A stretch of DNA of 51,979 bases. Source: a virus. The stretch spans positions 1 through 51,979 of the IMG/VR virus record IMGVR_UViG_3300020420_000555. The stretch is one strand, 5' to 3'. Below, in pieces: positions 32,316 to 40,476 of this stretch. The notes under the pieces were generated by a model. It saw only the letters and a list, made by a program, of their open reading frames with translations. It was not told the origin of the DNA and searched no databases. Each line of letters starts with the position of its first letter. Positions within the stretch are counted from its first letter, which is position 1. A program made the translations under genes and the position numbers.

Positions 32316-32852
32316 ATGGCAACACATGGAATGATAGATTTAGAAACATTAGGAGTAACTAATGATTGTGCAGTCCTTACAGTTGGAGCAATTAAGTTTG
32401 ATCCTTACAGTGACACAGAACCACATTCAGGATTATACCTTAGAATTAATGTTGATGAACAAACTGACCTTGGTAGAACTGTTGACGATAACACATTAGA
32501 ATGGTGGGGTAAACAAGATCCTAAGATCAGAGAAGAAGCACTAGGAGATGAGAATAGAGTAAGTGTAAACGAACTTTTAAAACAACTTAACAAGTTTACA
32601 GTTGGTTGTACTGAATTATGGTGCCAAGGTCCTTTGTTTGATTTTGCAATATTAGAACATCTTTATAAACAAATGGGTCAACCTTTTCCTTGGAACTTCT
32701 GGCAAATTAGAGATAGTAGAACTGTGTTTAGTATGATGCCACAAGACCCACGTAAAGCAATACAAGAAGAATTACATAATGCTTTGGCAGACTGTTATTA
32801 TCAAGCAAAGTGTATCCAATCAACTTTTAAACACTTTGGAGTTAAAAAATGA
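32316..32852 (+). CDS. dexA: DEDDh 3'-5' exonuclease (DexA-like)
   Basis: A 178-residue nuclease. MIDLETLG holds the first Asp/Glu pair, LWCQGPLFDFAIL the second Asp, and HNALADCYYQA the His/Asp pair. This is the DEDDh layout of T4 DexA and related phage exonucleases. It is shorter than T4 DexA (227). Its job would be degradation of host DNA or RNA ends or proofreading. Overlaps the NifU-like gene by 4 nt. Confidence 0.85.
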   Translation: MATHGMIDLETLGVTNDCAVLTVGAIKFDPYSDTEPHSGLYLRINVDEQTDLGRTVDDNTLEWWGKQDPKIREEALGDENRVSVNELLKQLNKFTVGCTELWCQGPLFDFAILEHLYKQMGQPFPWNFWQIRDSRTVFSMMPQDPRKAIQEELHNALADCYYQAKCIQSTFKHFGVKK

Positions 32853-33142
32853 GCGATAGAACTAAAGAAGAAATTATAGAAAATATTAATCACATAGTTG
32901 CTAACAATATTCAACCAAGTGTAGAAATGCACGGAGGCGTTGTGAAGTTACAAGACTTTAACATGGAAACAGGCGTTGCACTTATGCTAATGAGTGGTGC
33001 TTGTTCAGGTTGTGCAAGTAGTTCAGTAACTTTAAAATTAGGCGTTGAAAATATGTTGAAACATTATGTTCCAGAAGTAAATGCAGTCGAAGGCGTAGAC
33101 GATCCTGACTTTAACGATCCTTATTACACAGAGATGCCATAA
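32849..33142 (+). CDS. NifU C-terminal-domain (Nfu-type) Fe-S scaffold protein
   Basis: A 97-residue protein. IVANNIQPSVEMHGGVVKLQ and LMSGACSGCASSSVTLK (C52, C55) match the Nfu/NifU C-terminal domain, including the CxxC that binds a transferable [4Fe-4S] cluster across a dimer. The acidic C-terminal tail is phage-specific. Full-length single domain. It could mature Fe-S proteins made by this phage: the ferredoxin (9287) and the radical-SAM QueE (45227). Overlaps neighbours on both sides. Confidence 0.9.
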   Translation: MSDRTKEEIIENINHIVANNIQPSVEMHGGVVKLQDFNMETGVALMLMSGACSGCASSSVTLKLGVENMLKHYVPEVNAVEGVDDPDFNDPYYTEMP

Positions 33143-33534
33143 TGATGGATCCGAATAAAATGGTTCAACAACAGGTTAAAAATTTATGGCAACATTTTGT
33201 TGGTGTCATATGTTTAAACCAAACAGGTAGGATACAAGTAAAAAGGGTGTTACCAGAGTTCTTTGATAAATGGCCAACACCAGAAAAGTTTTTAAAGAGC
33301 GATACTAAAACTGTGATAGAAGTAATAAAAAGTTTAGGATTTTATAATAGACGTGAAGCAACAATTAGGAAGATGACAAAAGACTTTTTAACTTGGGATA
33401 GAGAAGATGCCACAAAGTTACATGGCATAGGCAAGTATGGTTCAGATAGTTATGAATTATTTTACAAGAAACGTATTCCTGAGAACGTGGCTGATCATGA
33501 ATTAAAAAGATATATTGAGGAAGAATTTGTATGA
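33142..33534 (+). CDS. MBD4-like HhH-GPD DNA glycosylase
   Basis: A 130-residue protein. FVGVICLNQTGRIQVKRVLP, then KSLGFYNRREATIRKMTKDF, then LHGIGKYGSDSYELF (the helix-hairpin-helix) and VADHELKRYIEE (catalytic Asp in DHEL). The order and wording follow the glycosylase domain of MBD4 (LHGIGKYGNDSYRIF, DHKLNKY). It has no EndoIII-type catalytic Lys or Fe-S cluster, so it should be monofunctional, acting on mismatched T or U opposite G. A role in repair of phage DNA, or in removing bases from host DNA, is possible. Coupled start (1-nt overlap). Confidence 0.8.
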   Translation: MMDPNKMVQQQVKNLWQHFVGVICLNQTGRIQVKRVLPEFFDKWPTPEKFLKSDTKTVIEVIKSLGFYNRREATIRKMTKDFLTWDREDATKLHGIGKYGSDSYELFYKKRIPENVADHELKRYIEEEFV

Positions 33535-34289
33535 TAATTTTATTAACAGGTCATAAAGGTTTCTTAGGTACAAAGTTACAACAACACCTAAATAACAATG
33601 GACACGTTACAATAGGTTTGGATAAGACTGAAGGCGAAGACTTACTTAACTGTAATCTTACTTGGGATTGCGATCTAGTTATTCATCTAGCAGGTGAAAG
33701 TGGAGTACGTAAAAGTATTGATAACCCGCACTTATATTGGGAGAACAATGTAATTGCAACTAGAAGATTATTTGATCACTATAAAGATACAAAGGTAATA
33801 TATGCAAGTTCAAGCACTGCTGAAGAACCAGATAGGAATCCGTATGCTTTATCAAAACGTACTATTGAAAAAATGGCTCCTGCAAATAGTTTGGGTTTAA
33901 GATTCACAACTATATATGGAGGTACCGGCAGAGATAATATGTTTATACCAAAGTTATTAAAGAACGAAATAAAATATGCAAACGATCATCAAAGAGACTT
34001 TATACATATTGATGATGTTATTAATGCAATAGATATTCTTATTAATGCACCCGCAGACGTTAAGGGTGTTATTGACGTAGGAACCGGCAAGACTGTTTCA
34101 ATACAGGAACTTGCCAAAAAGTTTTGTACCGATTACGTAGAAACGGTTGGTGACAAACACGAAAGGATCAATAATAAAAGCGATCCTAAAGAACTTTTGG
34201 CTCTAGGTTGGAGTTCAAAAATTGATATCATAGATTACATCAACCAAGAAAAGAACTTGACAAATGATGAAAATCTAAATATAATATAA
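33531..34289 (+). CDS. NAD-dependent nucleotide-sugar epimerase/dehydratase (SDR)
   Basis: A 252-residue extended SDR. LLTGHKGFLGTKLQQHL is the Rossmann GxxGxxG. LVIHLAGESGV follows; ASSSTAE has the catalytic Ser/Thr; PYALSKRTIEK has YxxxK. Late sequence includes RDFIHIDDVINAI, typical of sugar epimerases. Substrate unknown. It may supply a sugar nucleotide for the glycosyltransferase at 38070. Overlaps the glycosylase gene by 4 nt. Confidence 0.85.
   Translation: MIILLTGHKGFLGTKLQQHLNNNGHVTIGLDKTEGEDLLNCNLTWDCDLVIHLAGESGVRKSIDNPHLYWENNVIATRRLFDHYKDTKVIYASSSTAEEPDRNPYALSKRTIEKMAPANSLGLRFTTIYGGTGRDNMFIPKLLKNEIKYANDHQRDFIHIDDVINAIDILINAPADVKGVIDVGTGKTVSIQELAKKFCTDYVETVGDKHERINNKSDPKELLALGWSSKIDIIDYINQEKNLTNDENLNII
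34257..34285 (+). promoter_or_regulatory. Sigma70-type promoter of the sliding clamp
   Basis: TTGACA (34257-34262), 17-nt spacer, TATAAT (34280-34285), within the 3' end of the epimerase gene. Predicted start near 34292; TAGGAGT before the ATG at 34308. Confidence 0.88.
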
Positions 34290-34307
34290 TAATAGGAGTA
34301 AAGGCAA

Positions 34308-35039
34308 ATGAAAGATATCTTACAAGACGTTGTTGCACATACACATAGTCTAGGCTTTTTAAATTTAGTAAAAGTCTCTAGTGATGAAGCAAACACAAAC
34401 ATCGAAAGTATGGCAGAAGACCGTTCGGTTATTATGTCCGCTACTACAAAAAATAAAGTTGGCGAATTTACAGGCGTATTTGGTATGCCTAATTTAGATA
34501 AACTAGCACTTCACTTAAAATGTCCTGAATATCAAAAGGATAGCAAGATTGAAGTTGTTAGTGCAGAACGCAATGGCGAAACTGTTCCAACACACATTCA
34601 CTTTGAAAACACTGCTGGTGATTTCCAAAATGATTATCGCTTTATGAACAAGCAGATCATTGAAGAAAAACTTAAGACAGTTAAGTTTAAAGGTGCAAGT
34701 TGGGACGTAGAATTTAGTCCTTCAATGGCAAGTATTCAAAGAATGAAATTTCAAAGTTTAGCACACTCAGAAGAAACAGTATTTTCTGTAAAGTCAGAAG
34801 GTACAAACTTAATGTTTAACTTTGGTGATGCTAGTACACACGCAGGTCAGTTTGTTTTTGAAACAAATGCAAATGGTGAACTTAAACATAGTTGGAGTTG
34901 GCCAGTAGCACAGGTTCAAGCAATACTAGGACTTGATGGAAAACTATCAATGAAAATATCTGATCAGGGTGCTATGATGATTACAGTTGATTCTGGAATG
35001 TCAGAATATGACTACATACTTCCTGCTCAAAGCAAATAG
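34308..35039 (+). CDS. 45: DNA polymerase sliding clamp (gp45-like)
   Basis: A 243-residue protein. The C-terminal half has the T4-like gp45 pattern: NLMFNFGDASTHAGQFVFET, then LKHSWSWPVAQVQAILGL, KISDQGAMMITVDSGM, and the final EYDYILPAQSK. It forms a ring on DNA for gp43 and, in T4, activates late transcription with gp33 and gp55. Distance from the clamp-loader gene (25 kb) is unlike T4, where 45, 44 and 62 are adjacent. Own early promoter. Confidence 0.9.
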   Translation: MKDILQDVVAHTHSLGFLNLVKVSSDEANTNIESMAEDRSVIMSATTKNKVGEFTGVFGMPNLDKLALHLKCPEYQKDSKIEVVSAERNGETVPTHIHFENTAGDFQNDYRFMNKQIIEEKLKTVKFKGASWDVEFSPSMASIQRMKFQSLAHSEETVFSVKSEGTNLMFNFGDASTHAGQFVFETNANGELKHSWSWPVAQVQAILGLDGKLSMKISDQGAMMITVDSGMSEYDYILPAQSK

Positions 35040-35046
35040 GAGTTTT

Positions 35047-35241
35047 ATGACAGATGATAGATCAGAAGACGCAACATACGAAAACGAAAATAGTACGGTA
35101 ACAATACCTTTGAGAGAATACGACAAGTTACGTGAACGTCAATCATATATTACTGATAAAAGTTTAATTGGTATAATTGATAAGTTAGAAGAACTTGTAA
35201 GAGCATTAAGAAAACATATAGTAAGGACGGACTTAGATTGA
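35047..35241 (+). CDS. Small coiled-coil acidic protein
   Basis: A 64-residue protein, start ATG 35047 preceded by TAGGAGT. The N-terminal ~20 residues are acidic and disordered; a helix follows (LREYDKLRERQSYI) and a second (IIDKLEELVRALRKHI). No family recognised. Overlaps the DpdA-like gene by 4 nt. Confidence 0.55.
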   Translation: MTDDRSEDATYENENSTVTIPLREYDKLRERQSYITDKSLIGIIDKLEELVRALRKHIVRTDLD

Positions 35242-36695
35242 ATACTAACCTAACAAAAGAACAAAAGGATTATGCAATATTCTTACCTGCATTAAGCGGG
35301 TTCTTTGCTACGTTTGTAGGTAAACAAAGAAGAGAAGAATATGTAGATAAAGCACGAATACCATCTTCATTTCCAAATGAAGTTGAAAGTATGAACTGGT
35401 TAAATCCTAGCAAAAGCATTTTTGAATATAACTGGAGCCTTTACTCGGCCGGTCATGCGGAACTTGATGTAAACAAAGATGCACCTAAGGAATTAATGGT
35501 ACGTGATAGAGATCGAAATACTTCTTGGTTGTTAGGCGATTCAGGTGGTTTCCAGATTGGTAAAGGAGTGTGGGAAGGTGATTGGAAAGATCCTAACTGC
35601 CCTAAGGCCAAAAAGAAACGTGAACAAGTTCTTACGTGGATGGATGCTTATATGGATTATGGAATGATACTTGATATTCCTGCTTGGGTGTCAAGGTCAC
35701 CTGCTGGTATAAAAGCAACTGGCATTAGTTCATATCAAGAGGCCGTTGATGCTACACGTATTAATAATGATTACTTTATGAAAAATCGTAATGGTAATTG
35801 TAAATTCTTAAATGTATTACAAGGTGAAAACCATACAGATGCTGAAGACTGGTATCAACAAATGAAAGACTACTGTGATCCTAAGAAATACACAGATCAC
35901 TTTAATGGTTGGAGTATGGGTGGACAAAATATGTGTGATATCCATTTAGTATTAAAAAGATTGGTAGCACTACGTTTTGATGGTTTACTTGAAAAAGGTA
36001 AGCATGACTTTATGCACTTCTTAGGTACAAGCAAATTAGAGTGGGCGACACTACTAACTGATGTACAAAGAGCAGTTCGTAAGTATCATAATGAAAACTT
36101 TACTGTAACATTTGATTGTGCAAGTCCTTTTTTAGCAACTGCAAACGGTCAGATTTATTGTGAACTAGAAACAAAAGATAGAACTAAATGGGTCTATAGA
36201 ATGGTGCCTAGCATAGATGACAAAGCATTGGCAACTGACACTACTCCATTTAGTCAAGCATTTGTTAGAGAAGGTAAACATAAAAGTTTCTTAGATAGTC
36301 CTATAACAAAAGGACTTTCAGCCAAAGATATTTGTATTTACAATCCAGGTGATTTAAATAAAATTGGCAAAGAAGGAAAAACATCCTGGGATAGTTTTTC
36401 ATATGCGATCCAGATGGGTCATAATGTATGGAGTCACATTAATGCAGTACAAGAAGCGAATAGACAATACGACAATGGAGTCGTTCCAGCAATGCTTGTG
36501 GAAGAACGGTTCGACAGGATATTTTTTAGAGATGTTGTGGAGGCAATATTTGCAACTAGCAACAGAGACGAAGCAGAAGCAGTAATTGAAGAATTCTCTA
36601 AGTTCTGGATGAGTATTATCGGAACTAGAGGAGCAACAGGAAAGAAAACCGTGAACGCAAGTACAGGATTTTCTAACTTGTTTGAGGAGGTATAA
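35238..36695 (+). CDS. dpdA: TGT-like DNA transglycosylase (DpdA-type)
   Basis: A 485-residue protein of the tRNA-guanine transglycosylase fold. DSGGFQIG (D101) matches TGT's DSGGFQ base-binding Asp. KFLNVLQGENH and GWSMGGQ match the following strands. HFLGTSKLEW matches the MGVGxPEDL region. FDCASPFLATANG (D293) matches the nucleophile segment FDCVMPTRNARNG, with D, P (+4), N (+10) and G (+11) all in register. The CxCxxC zinc site of TGT is missing. In phages this subgroup (DpdA) swaps G in DNA for a 7-deazaguanine. FolE, QueE and a QueD-like protein in the window supply the expected precursor pathway. Start is coupled to the preceding gene. Confidence 0.8.
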   Translation: MNTNLTKEQKDYAIFLPALSGFFATFVGKQRREEYVDKARIPSSFPNEVESMNWLNPSKSIFEYNWSLYSAGHAELDVNKDAPKELMVRDRDRNTSWLLGDSGGFQIGKGVWEGDWKDPNCPKAKKKREQVLTWMDAYMDYGMILDIPAWVSRSPAGIKATGISSYQEAVDATRINNDYFMKNRNGNCKFLNVLQGENHTDAEDWYQQMKDYCDPKKYTDHFNGWSMGGQNMCDIHLVLKRLVALRFDGLLEKGKHDFMHFLGTSKLEWATLLTDVQRAVRKYHNENFTVTFDCASPFLATANGQIYCELETKDRTKWVYRMVPSIDDKALATDTTPFSQAFVREGKHKSFLDSPITKGLSAKDICIYNPGDLNKIGKEGKTSWDSFSYAIQMGHNVWSHINAVQEANRQYDNGVVPAMLVEERFDRIFFRDVVEAIFATSNRDEAEAVIEEFSKFWMSIIGTRGATGKKTVNASTGFSNLFEEV

Positions 36696-36886
36696 TGATT
36701 ATGGCAACAGGAAGAATGAGCAAACAAACAAAAAGTCTACAAGACTTACATAGATTTCTTGATAAAAAATCACAAGAAGTTGAAAATGAAAGAGAAGAAG
36801 ATAGATCATGGACTACAAAAGAACATTTGATCAATCTTAAAAAACAGAAACTAAAAGTAAAAGAACAACTTAAAGGCATTAAGTAA
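36695..36886 (+). CDS. Small DUF465/YdcH-like coiled-coil protein
   Basis: A 63-residue Lys/Glu-rich helical protein. The later part (KEHLINLKKQKLKVKEQLKG) resembles the second helix of YdcH-like proteins. Start is ATG 36695 overlapping the previous stop, with GAGGAGG before it; ATG 36701 is an alternative. Function unknown. Confidence 0.5.
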   Translation: MIMATGRMSKQTKSLQDLHRFLDKKSQEVENEREEDRSWTTKEHLINLKKQKLKVKEQLKGIK

Positions 36887-37390
36887 ATGGAAAGAGATTA
36901 CTCAAGTGGAACAAAAGACGGAGTAACATACTTCACAGGTTTTGAAGTAGAAAAGACTCCTGCTTTTGATATGGACACATTATTTGTTGTTGGTTGCAGA
37001 CCATTAGAAGAAGTATTGGAAAAAGCAAAAGAACATCATGTGGATCATATTTACTTGGGTGCTAATCAAAGTTTTGTACCAAAAGAAGATTGGGAAGATT
37101 TAGTAACAGGTTTACTTAATAAAAAATACACAGTCACTTTAGACTATGATGTAAAATATCATGATTGGGTAATTGAACAAGGGTTCAACCAATATAATAA
37201 TTTTATTAGTCAAATAAGTGTTAAACTGCCACACGTCAAAGAATTAAATTATAATGCTTGTATCAAAATAGATGATGCTGACTTTAACCATTCAAACACA
37301 GGTGTTTGGATTCATCAAGTACATGATTTATTGGATCGAGAAAAGTTTACAGATTGGACAAAGTATGGCAATGATGAGATTGACAACTGA
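36887..37390 (+). CDS. Conserved unknown between dpdA and the QueD-like gene
   Basis: A 167-residue soluble protein with alternating alpha/beta features: DMDTLFVVGCRPLEEVLEKA, HIYLGANQSFVPK, and KYTVTLDYDVKYHDW, each repeated strand ahead of a helix as in a flavodoxin- or TIM-like segment. No motif is known to me. It directly follows the small helical gene (no gap) and lies between two genes of the 7-deazaguanine set, so a role there can be asked. Otherwise unknown. Confidence 0.5.
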   Translation: MERDYSSGTKDGVTYFTGFEVEKTPAFDMDTLFVVGCRPLEEVLEKAKEHHVDHIYLGANQSFVPKEDWEDLVTGLLNKKYTVTLDYDVKYHDWVIEQGFNQYNNFISQISVKLPHVKELNYNACIKIDDADFNHSNTGVWIHQVHDLLDREKFTDWTKYGNDEIDN

Positions 37391-37409
37391 CCTGAAAGGT
37401 GTTAATATA

Positions 37410-37847
37410 ATGAGTATTACTGATGAATTATTTAAAAAGCAATACGAAAAAAATAGGAAAGATAGGATTATGACTGATGCTAAAAGAATGATATGGGTTA
37501 CTTTTACTAAAGAAGGTATCCACAAATATCCAGCGGCACTTGATGACCCTAAACTTGCAACAGGCGACGAGTATGATGTAAGTTTTTTAGGTTATCCTCA
37601 TAGACACATTTTCCACTTTAAAGTAGCAATTACCGTTACACACAATGATAGAGACATTGAGTTTATACAATTAAAACGTTGGCTAATGAAACTATATGAA
37701 GGTGAATTAAATGTAGATTACAAGAGTTGCGAAATGATGAGTGATGATCTTTATGCGAAGATCAGCGAGAAATATCCAGGACGTGAAGTTCATATAGATA
37801 TTTCAGAAGATGGAGAAAACGGTGCTCATATCGAGTATTACACATAG
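37410..37847 (+). CDS. T-fold protein, QueD/PTPS-like
   Basis: A 145-residue protein. A His in FTKEGIHKYP and the pair in LGYPHRHIFHFKVAITV could be the three Zn ligands of the 6-carboxytetrahydropterin synthase fold (AAHxL ... HGHxF). DIEFIQLKRWLMKLY parallels the VxDFxxLK helix of that family, and CEMMSDDLYAKI the helix with the T/C-E pair. The match is diverged, so call it T-fold QueD-like rather than a proven QueD. Position between dpdA, folE and queE supports it. Start ATG 37410 after AAAGGTG; ATG 37470, also with AGGA upstream, is possible. Confidence 0.55.
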   Translation: MSITDELFKKQYEKNRKDRIMTDAKRMIWVTFTKEGIHKYPAALDDPKLATGDEYDVSFLGYPHRHIFHFKVAITVTHNDRDIEFIQLKRWLMKLYEGELNVDYKSCEMMSDDLYAKISEKYPGREVHIDISEDGENGAHIEYYT

Positions 37848-37863
37848 AAGAGGAGAAACTGTC

Positions 37864-38070
37864 GTGGGTAAGTATTTCGACAAACACCCCGAAGTGGTTC
37901 AAATCTTTACTGACCTTGAGAAGTTTGCTACGTTCTGTAGATTTGAAGGTTACAAGTATGATGAGAAAGACTTGTACAAAAAATCTGCTAAGAGTTGGCA
38001 GGCGTTCTTACGTGGTCCGCAAAGACGTAGACCTCGACGCAAGTTTAATAACAAAAAAAGGTTCAACTAA
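37864..38070 (+). CDS. Small basic protein
   Basis: A 68-residue protein. GTG at 37864 is chosen because GAGGAG lies at normal distance; an upstream in-frame ATG at 37810 is inside the previous gene with no such site. Helical N-terminal part (EVVQIFTDLEKFATFCRFEG) and a very basic tail (GPQRRRPRRKFNNKKRFN) that should bind nucleic acid. Unknown function; overlaps the next gene by 1 nt. Confidence 0.55.
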   Translation: MGKYFDKHPEVVQIFTDLEKFATFCRFEGYKYDEKDLYKKSAKSWQAFLRGPQRRRPRRKFNNKKRFN

Positions 38071-39143
38071 TGACTATTTACATTGTAGATATTGAAGCAG
38101 TAGACACACGTTACACAAAGCAATGGAAGGAATATCTTCCAAAGCAACTGCGTCATGCGACAAATTACAATGTGGAAGTAATTAGTGGAGGGGATACGCC
38201 TCAGGCTACTACGCCTGGGGCGTTTCTAAACTTTGGTGGAACTAATGTTTACAAAAGTAAACAACTAGAAATCATTGGGGAGAAGTTTTGTAATGGCGAA
38301 ATTAAAGATGGCGATTACTTTCTTTATACTGATGCTTGGAATCCTACTGTTATCCAACTTAAATATATGGCTGAATTGCTCGGAGTTAAAATTAAAGTGG
38401 GTGGCTTGTGGCACGCCGGCAGTTACGATCCTGCGGACTTTTTAGGTAGACTAATTGGAGACAAACCTTGGGTTAGAAATGCAGAACGTTCTATGTTTGA
38501 ATGTTATGATAACAACTTCTTTGCAAGTGACTTTCATATAAACATATTTGTAGATGCATTTAGAGAAGTAGGCAACTACGTAGGACTTTCAACAGATAAG
38601 ACTAAGGTACAACGTGTTGGTTGGCCTATGGAATATTTAGATAAAAGTTTTGAAATGTATAGAGGCATGACTAAGAAAAACCTTATATTATTTCCACATA
38701 GAGTTGCTCCTGAGAAACAACCTGAAATATTTTATGATTTAAAAGACAGTTTGCCACAATATGAATTTATTGTATGTCAAGAAAAACAATTAAGTAAAAA
38801 TGAATATCATAACTTATTGGGCGAAGCAAAACTTATGTTTAGTGCAAACCTACAAGAAACGTTAGGCATCAGTTGGTATGAAGGTGCTATTGTAGATTGT
38901 TTGCCAATGGTTCCAGATAGATTAAGTTACAAAGAAATGGCCATTGATGAATTTAAGTATCCAAGTGAATGGACACAAGATTTCGAAACTTATAAACTTA
39001 ATAAAAAGTTTGTAGTTGATAGAATTATTAATTACATGGAAAACTACAAGGACTTTGTAGGCCATGTGCAAAAACAAAGACTAAGATTAAAAGAAAGGTA
39101 TTTCAGTGGTAAAGCACTCTACAATAGCATCGCCAAGCAGTGA
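38070..39143 (+). CDS. GT-B glycosyltransferase
   Basis: A 357-residue protein. The C-terminal half is a nucleotide-sugar-binding Rossmann domain: NLILFPHRVAPEKQPEIFYD (R and K of the donor site), KLMFSANLQETLGISWYEGA (the E-x7-E-type motif) and DCLPMVPD. The N-terminal acceptor domain has AWNPTVIQLKYMAELLG and WHAGSYDP. Similar to group 1 (GT4-like) enzymes. It might glycosylate DNA bases, as phage T4 does, or a virion or host polymer; the nearby dpdA set makes a DNA-base acceptor worth testing. Confidence 0.75.
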   Translation: MTIYIVDIEAVDTRYTKQWKEYLPKQLRHATNYNVEVISGGDTPQATTPGAFLNFGGTNVYKSKQLEIIGEKFCNGEIKDGDYFLYTDAWNPTVIQLKYMAELLGVKIKVGGLWHAGSYDPADFLGRLIGDKPWVRNAERSMFECYDNNFFASDFHINIFVDAFREVGNYVGLSTDKTKVQRVGWPMEYLDKSFEMYRGMTKKNLILFPHRVAPEKQPEIFYDLKDSLPQYEFIVCQEKQLSKNEYHNLLGEAKLMFSANLQETLGISWYEGAIVDCLPMVPDRLSYKEMAIDEFKYPSEWTQDFETYKLNKKFVVDRIINYMENYKDFVGHVQKQRLRLKERYFSGKALYNSIAKQ

Positions 39144-39426
39144 TTACACAATTACTTACGGTGGAGACTCGGATTATATGACTGACACAGGCACTGAATA
39201 TACATTTAACACAGATAGTATGATGAATGACGATGGTACTATAACATTAAATGGAGTAACAGGATTTGGAGATATGTCTTACGTAGAAGACAGTTGGCCA
39301 ATGGAGCATACAGTACAAGATATGATTAAGGAATATCCTGCACTAAGAATACAATACGAAAAGTTTATTGAAATTTACAATTTAGTAAAAGACGATTACA
39401 GAAGTGGACAAAAGAAAAATGTTTGA
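39106..39426 (+). CDS. Conserved small phage protein, unknown
   Basis: A 106-residue protein. GTG at 39106 has AAAGG at about 8 nt; ATG 39178 is the alternative. A disordered acidic N-terminal half is followed by a conserved-looking block (TITLNGVTGFGDMSYVEDSW, then EYPALRIQYEKFIEIYNLVK). I recall this block in other marine T4-like phages. Unknown role. Overlaps the glycosyltransferase by 38 nt. Confidence 0.5.
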   Translation: MVKHSTIASPSSDYTITYGGDSDYMTDTGTEYTFNTDSMMNDDGTITLNGVTGFGDMSYVEDSWPMEHTVQDMIKEYPALRIQYEKFIEIYNLVKDDYRSGQKKNV

Positions 39427-39853
39427 CATTTTTAAAGATAGAAAAAGAATAATATATGATAGAAACAATCAAGTGCCTTATTTGATTAGGTGGTACGTGT
39501 TTCTAAAAGATAGAAAGAACTTCCCGTTTAACATAACGTTACACAAGATTCTTGTAAGCGACCTTGACGACTTACATGATCATCCTTGGAATTATGCGAC
39601 TTTAATTCTCAAGGGTGGGTATTATGAACATACCCCTGAAGGCAAGTTCTGGAGAGGACCAGGTCATTTCCGCTATCGTAAGTCTACAGATCTGCATAGG
39701 CTAGAACTTGCCAAGGATGAAAAAGGCAATGAACTGCCATGTTGGAGTTTATTTTATATGGGTAAAAAAGAACAAGATTGGGGTTTTATCAAGAATGGTA
39801 AATGGATACACAACGAAACTTATCTTGCAGAAAGAGATAAAGCAGAAGCATGA
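39419..39853 (+). CDS. Cupin-like protein
   Basis: A 144-residue protein from ATG 39419 (GTG 39404 would add five residues). LHDHPWNYATLILKGGYYEH has the first cupin motif (HDHPW, then the G-Y-Y strand), followed by GHFRYRKSTDLHRLEL and a late WSLFYMG strand. Candidate metal ligands are the two His of HDHP and the later DLHRL His. Small cupins act as isomerases, dioxygenases or sugar-binding proteins. It overlaps the 2OG oxygenase gene by 4 nt, hinting at a joint pathway. Confidence 0.65.
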   Translation: MFDIFKDRKRIIYDRNNQVPYLIRWYVFLKDRKNFPFNITLHKILVSDLDDLHDHPWNYATLILKGGYYEHTPEGKFWRGPGHFRYRKSTDLHRLELAKDEKGNELPCWSLFYMGKKEQDWGFIKNGKWIHNETYLAERDKAEA

Positions 39854-40476
39854 AAAGAACAAGTTACTTTAATGGATTAATAGTTACATATGACAATGTA
39901 TTCAAACCTAGTCTAATTTCAATGTTAGAAAAGGAAATACAAAATGTTCCTTTTAAATGGGGAACAAAAGATAATCCAGAAAACCCTCCTACAGGTTTAC
40001 AATGTTTTAGTTTTGAAGATACTAATGTATGGAAAATATTATGGGCAGAGTCTAACAAAATAGAAGAATTACAAGGGTTTCAATATAAAAGAAGCAATCT
40101 AAATTTCTTTTCAACAAATGAAGATGCTTATTATCACGATGATGATTGTGATATGACTTTATTGTATTACTGCAATAGTCAATGGGGACCAAATGAAAAA
40201 GGCGAAACAAAGTTTTTTATCACTAAGGAAGATTTAAAAGGATATGAATTAAAAGACATCGAAGGTGATCCAGATCATATAGTTGTTAATATTGCTCCTA
40301 TTCCTGGTAGATTTTGTATCTTTAATAGTAAGGTACAACATACTGCAACAGGATTTAGAAGCAATCCAAGATTTGTTCCTAGTCTAAAGTTTGTAAATGC
40401 TGATCAACAAGGAACAGGATTTATAGTTGATAAAAATAATAATGAACCGTTTACAGTGGAGAAAAACTTTGATTAA
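39850..40476 (+). CDS. 2OG-Fe(II) oxygenase
   Basis: A 208-residue protein. YYHDDDCDMTLLYYCN supplies the HxD iron pair; GETKFF, IAPIPGRFCIFNSKVQHTAT (distal His) and FRSNPRFVPSLKF (Arg for 2-oxoglutarate) complete the beta-helix fold of the P4Hc-type family. All three iron ligands and the Arg are present, so it should be active. Substrate unknown: protein, nucleic acid or metabolite. Embedded in the modification-rich region. Confidence 0.8.
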   Translation: MKRTSYFNGLIVTYDNVFKPSLISMLEKEIQNVPFKWGTKDNPENPPTGLQCFSFEDTNVWKILWAESNKIEELQGFQYKRSNLNFFSTNEDAYYHDDDCDMTLLYYCNSQWGPNEKGETKFFITKEDLKGYELKDIEGDPDHIVVNIAPIPGRFCIFNSKVQHTATGFRSNPRFVPSLKFVNADQQGTGFIVDKNNNEPFTVEKNFD

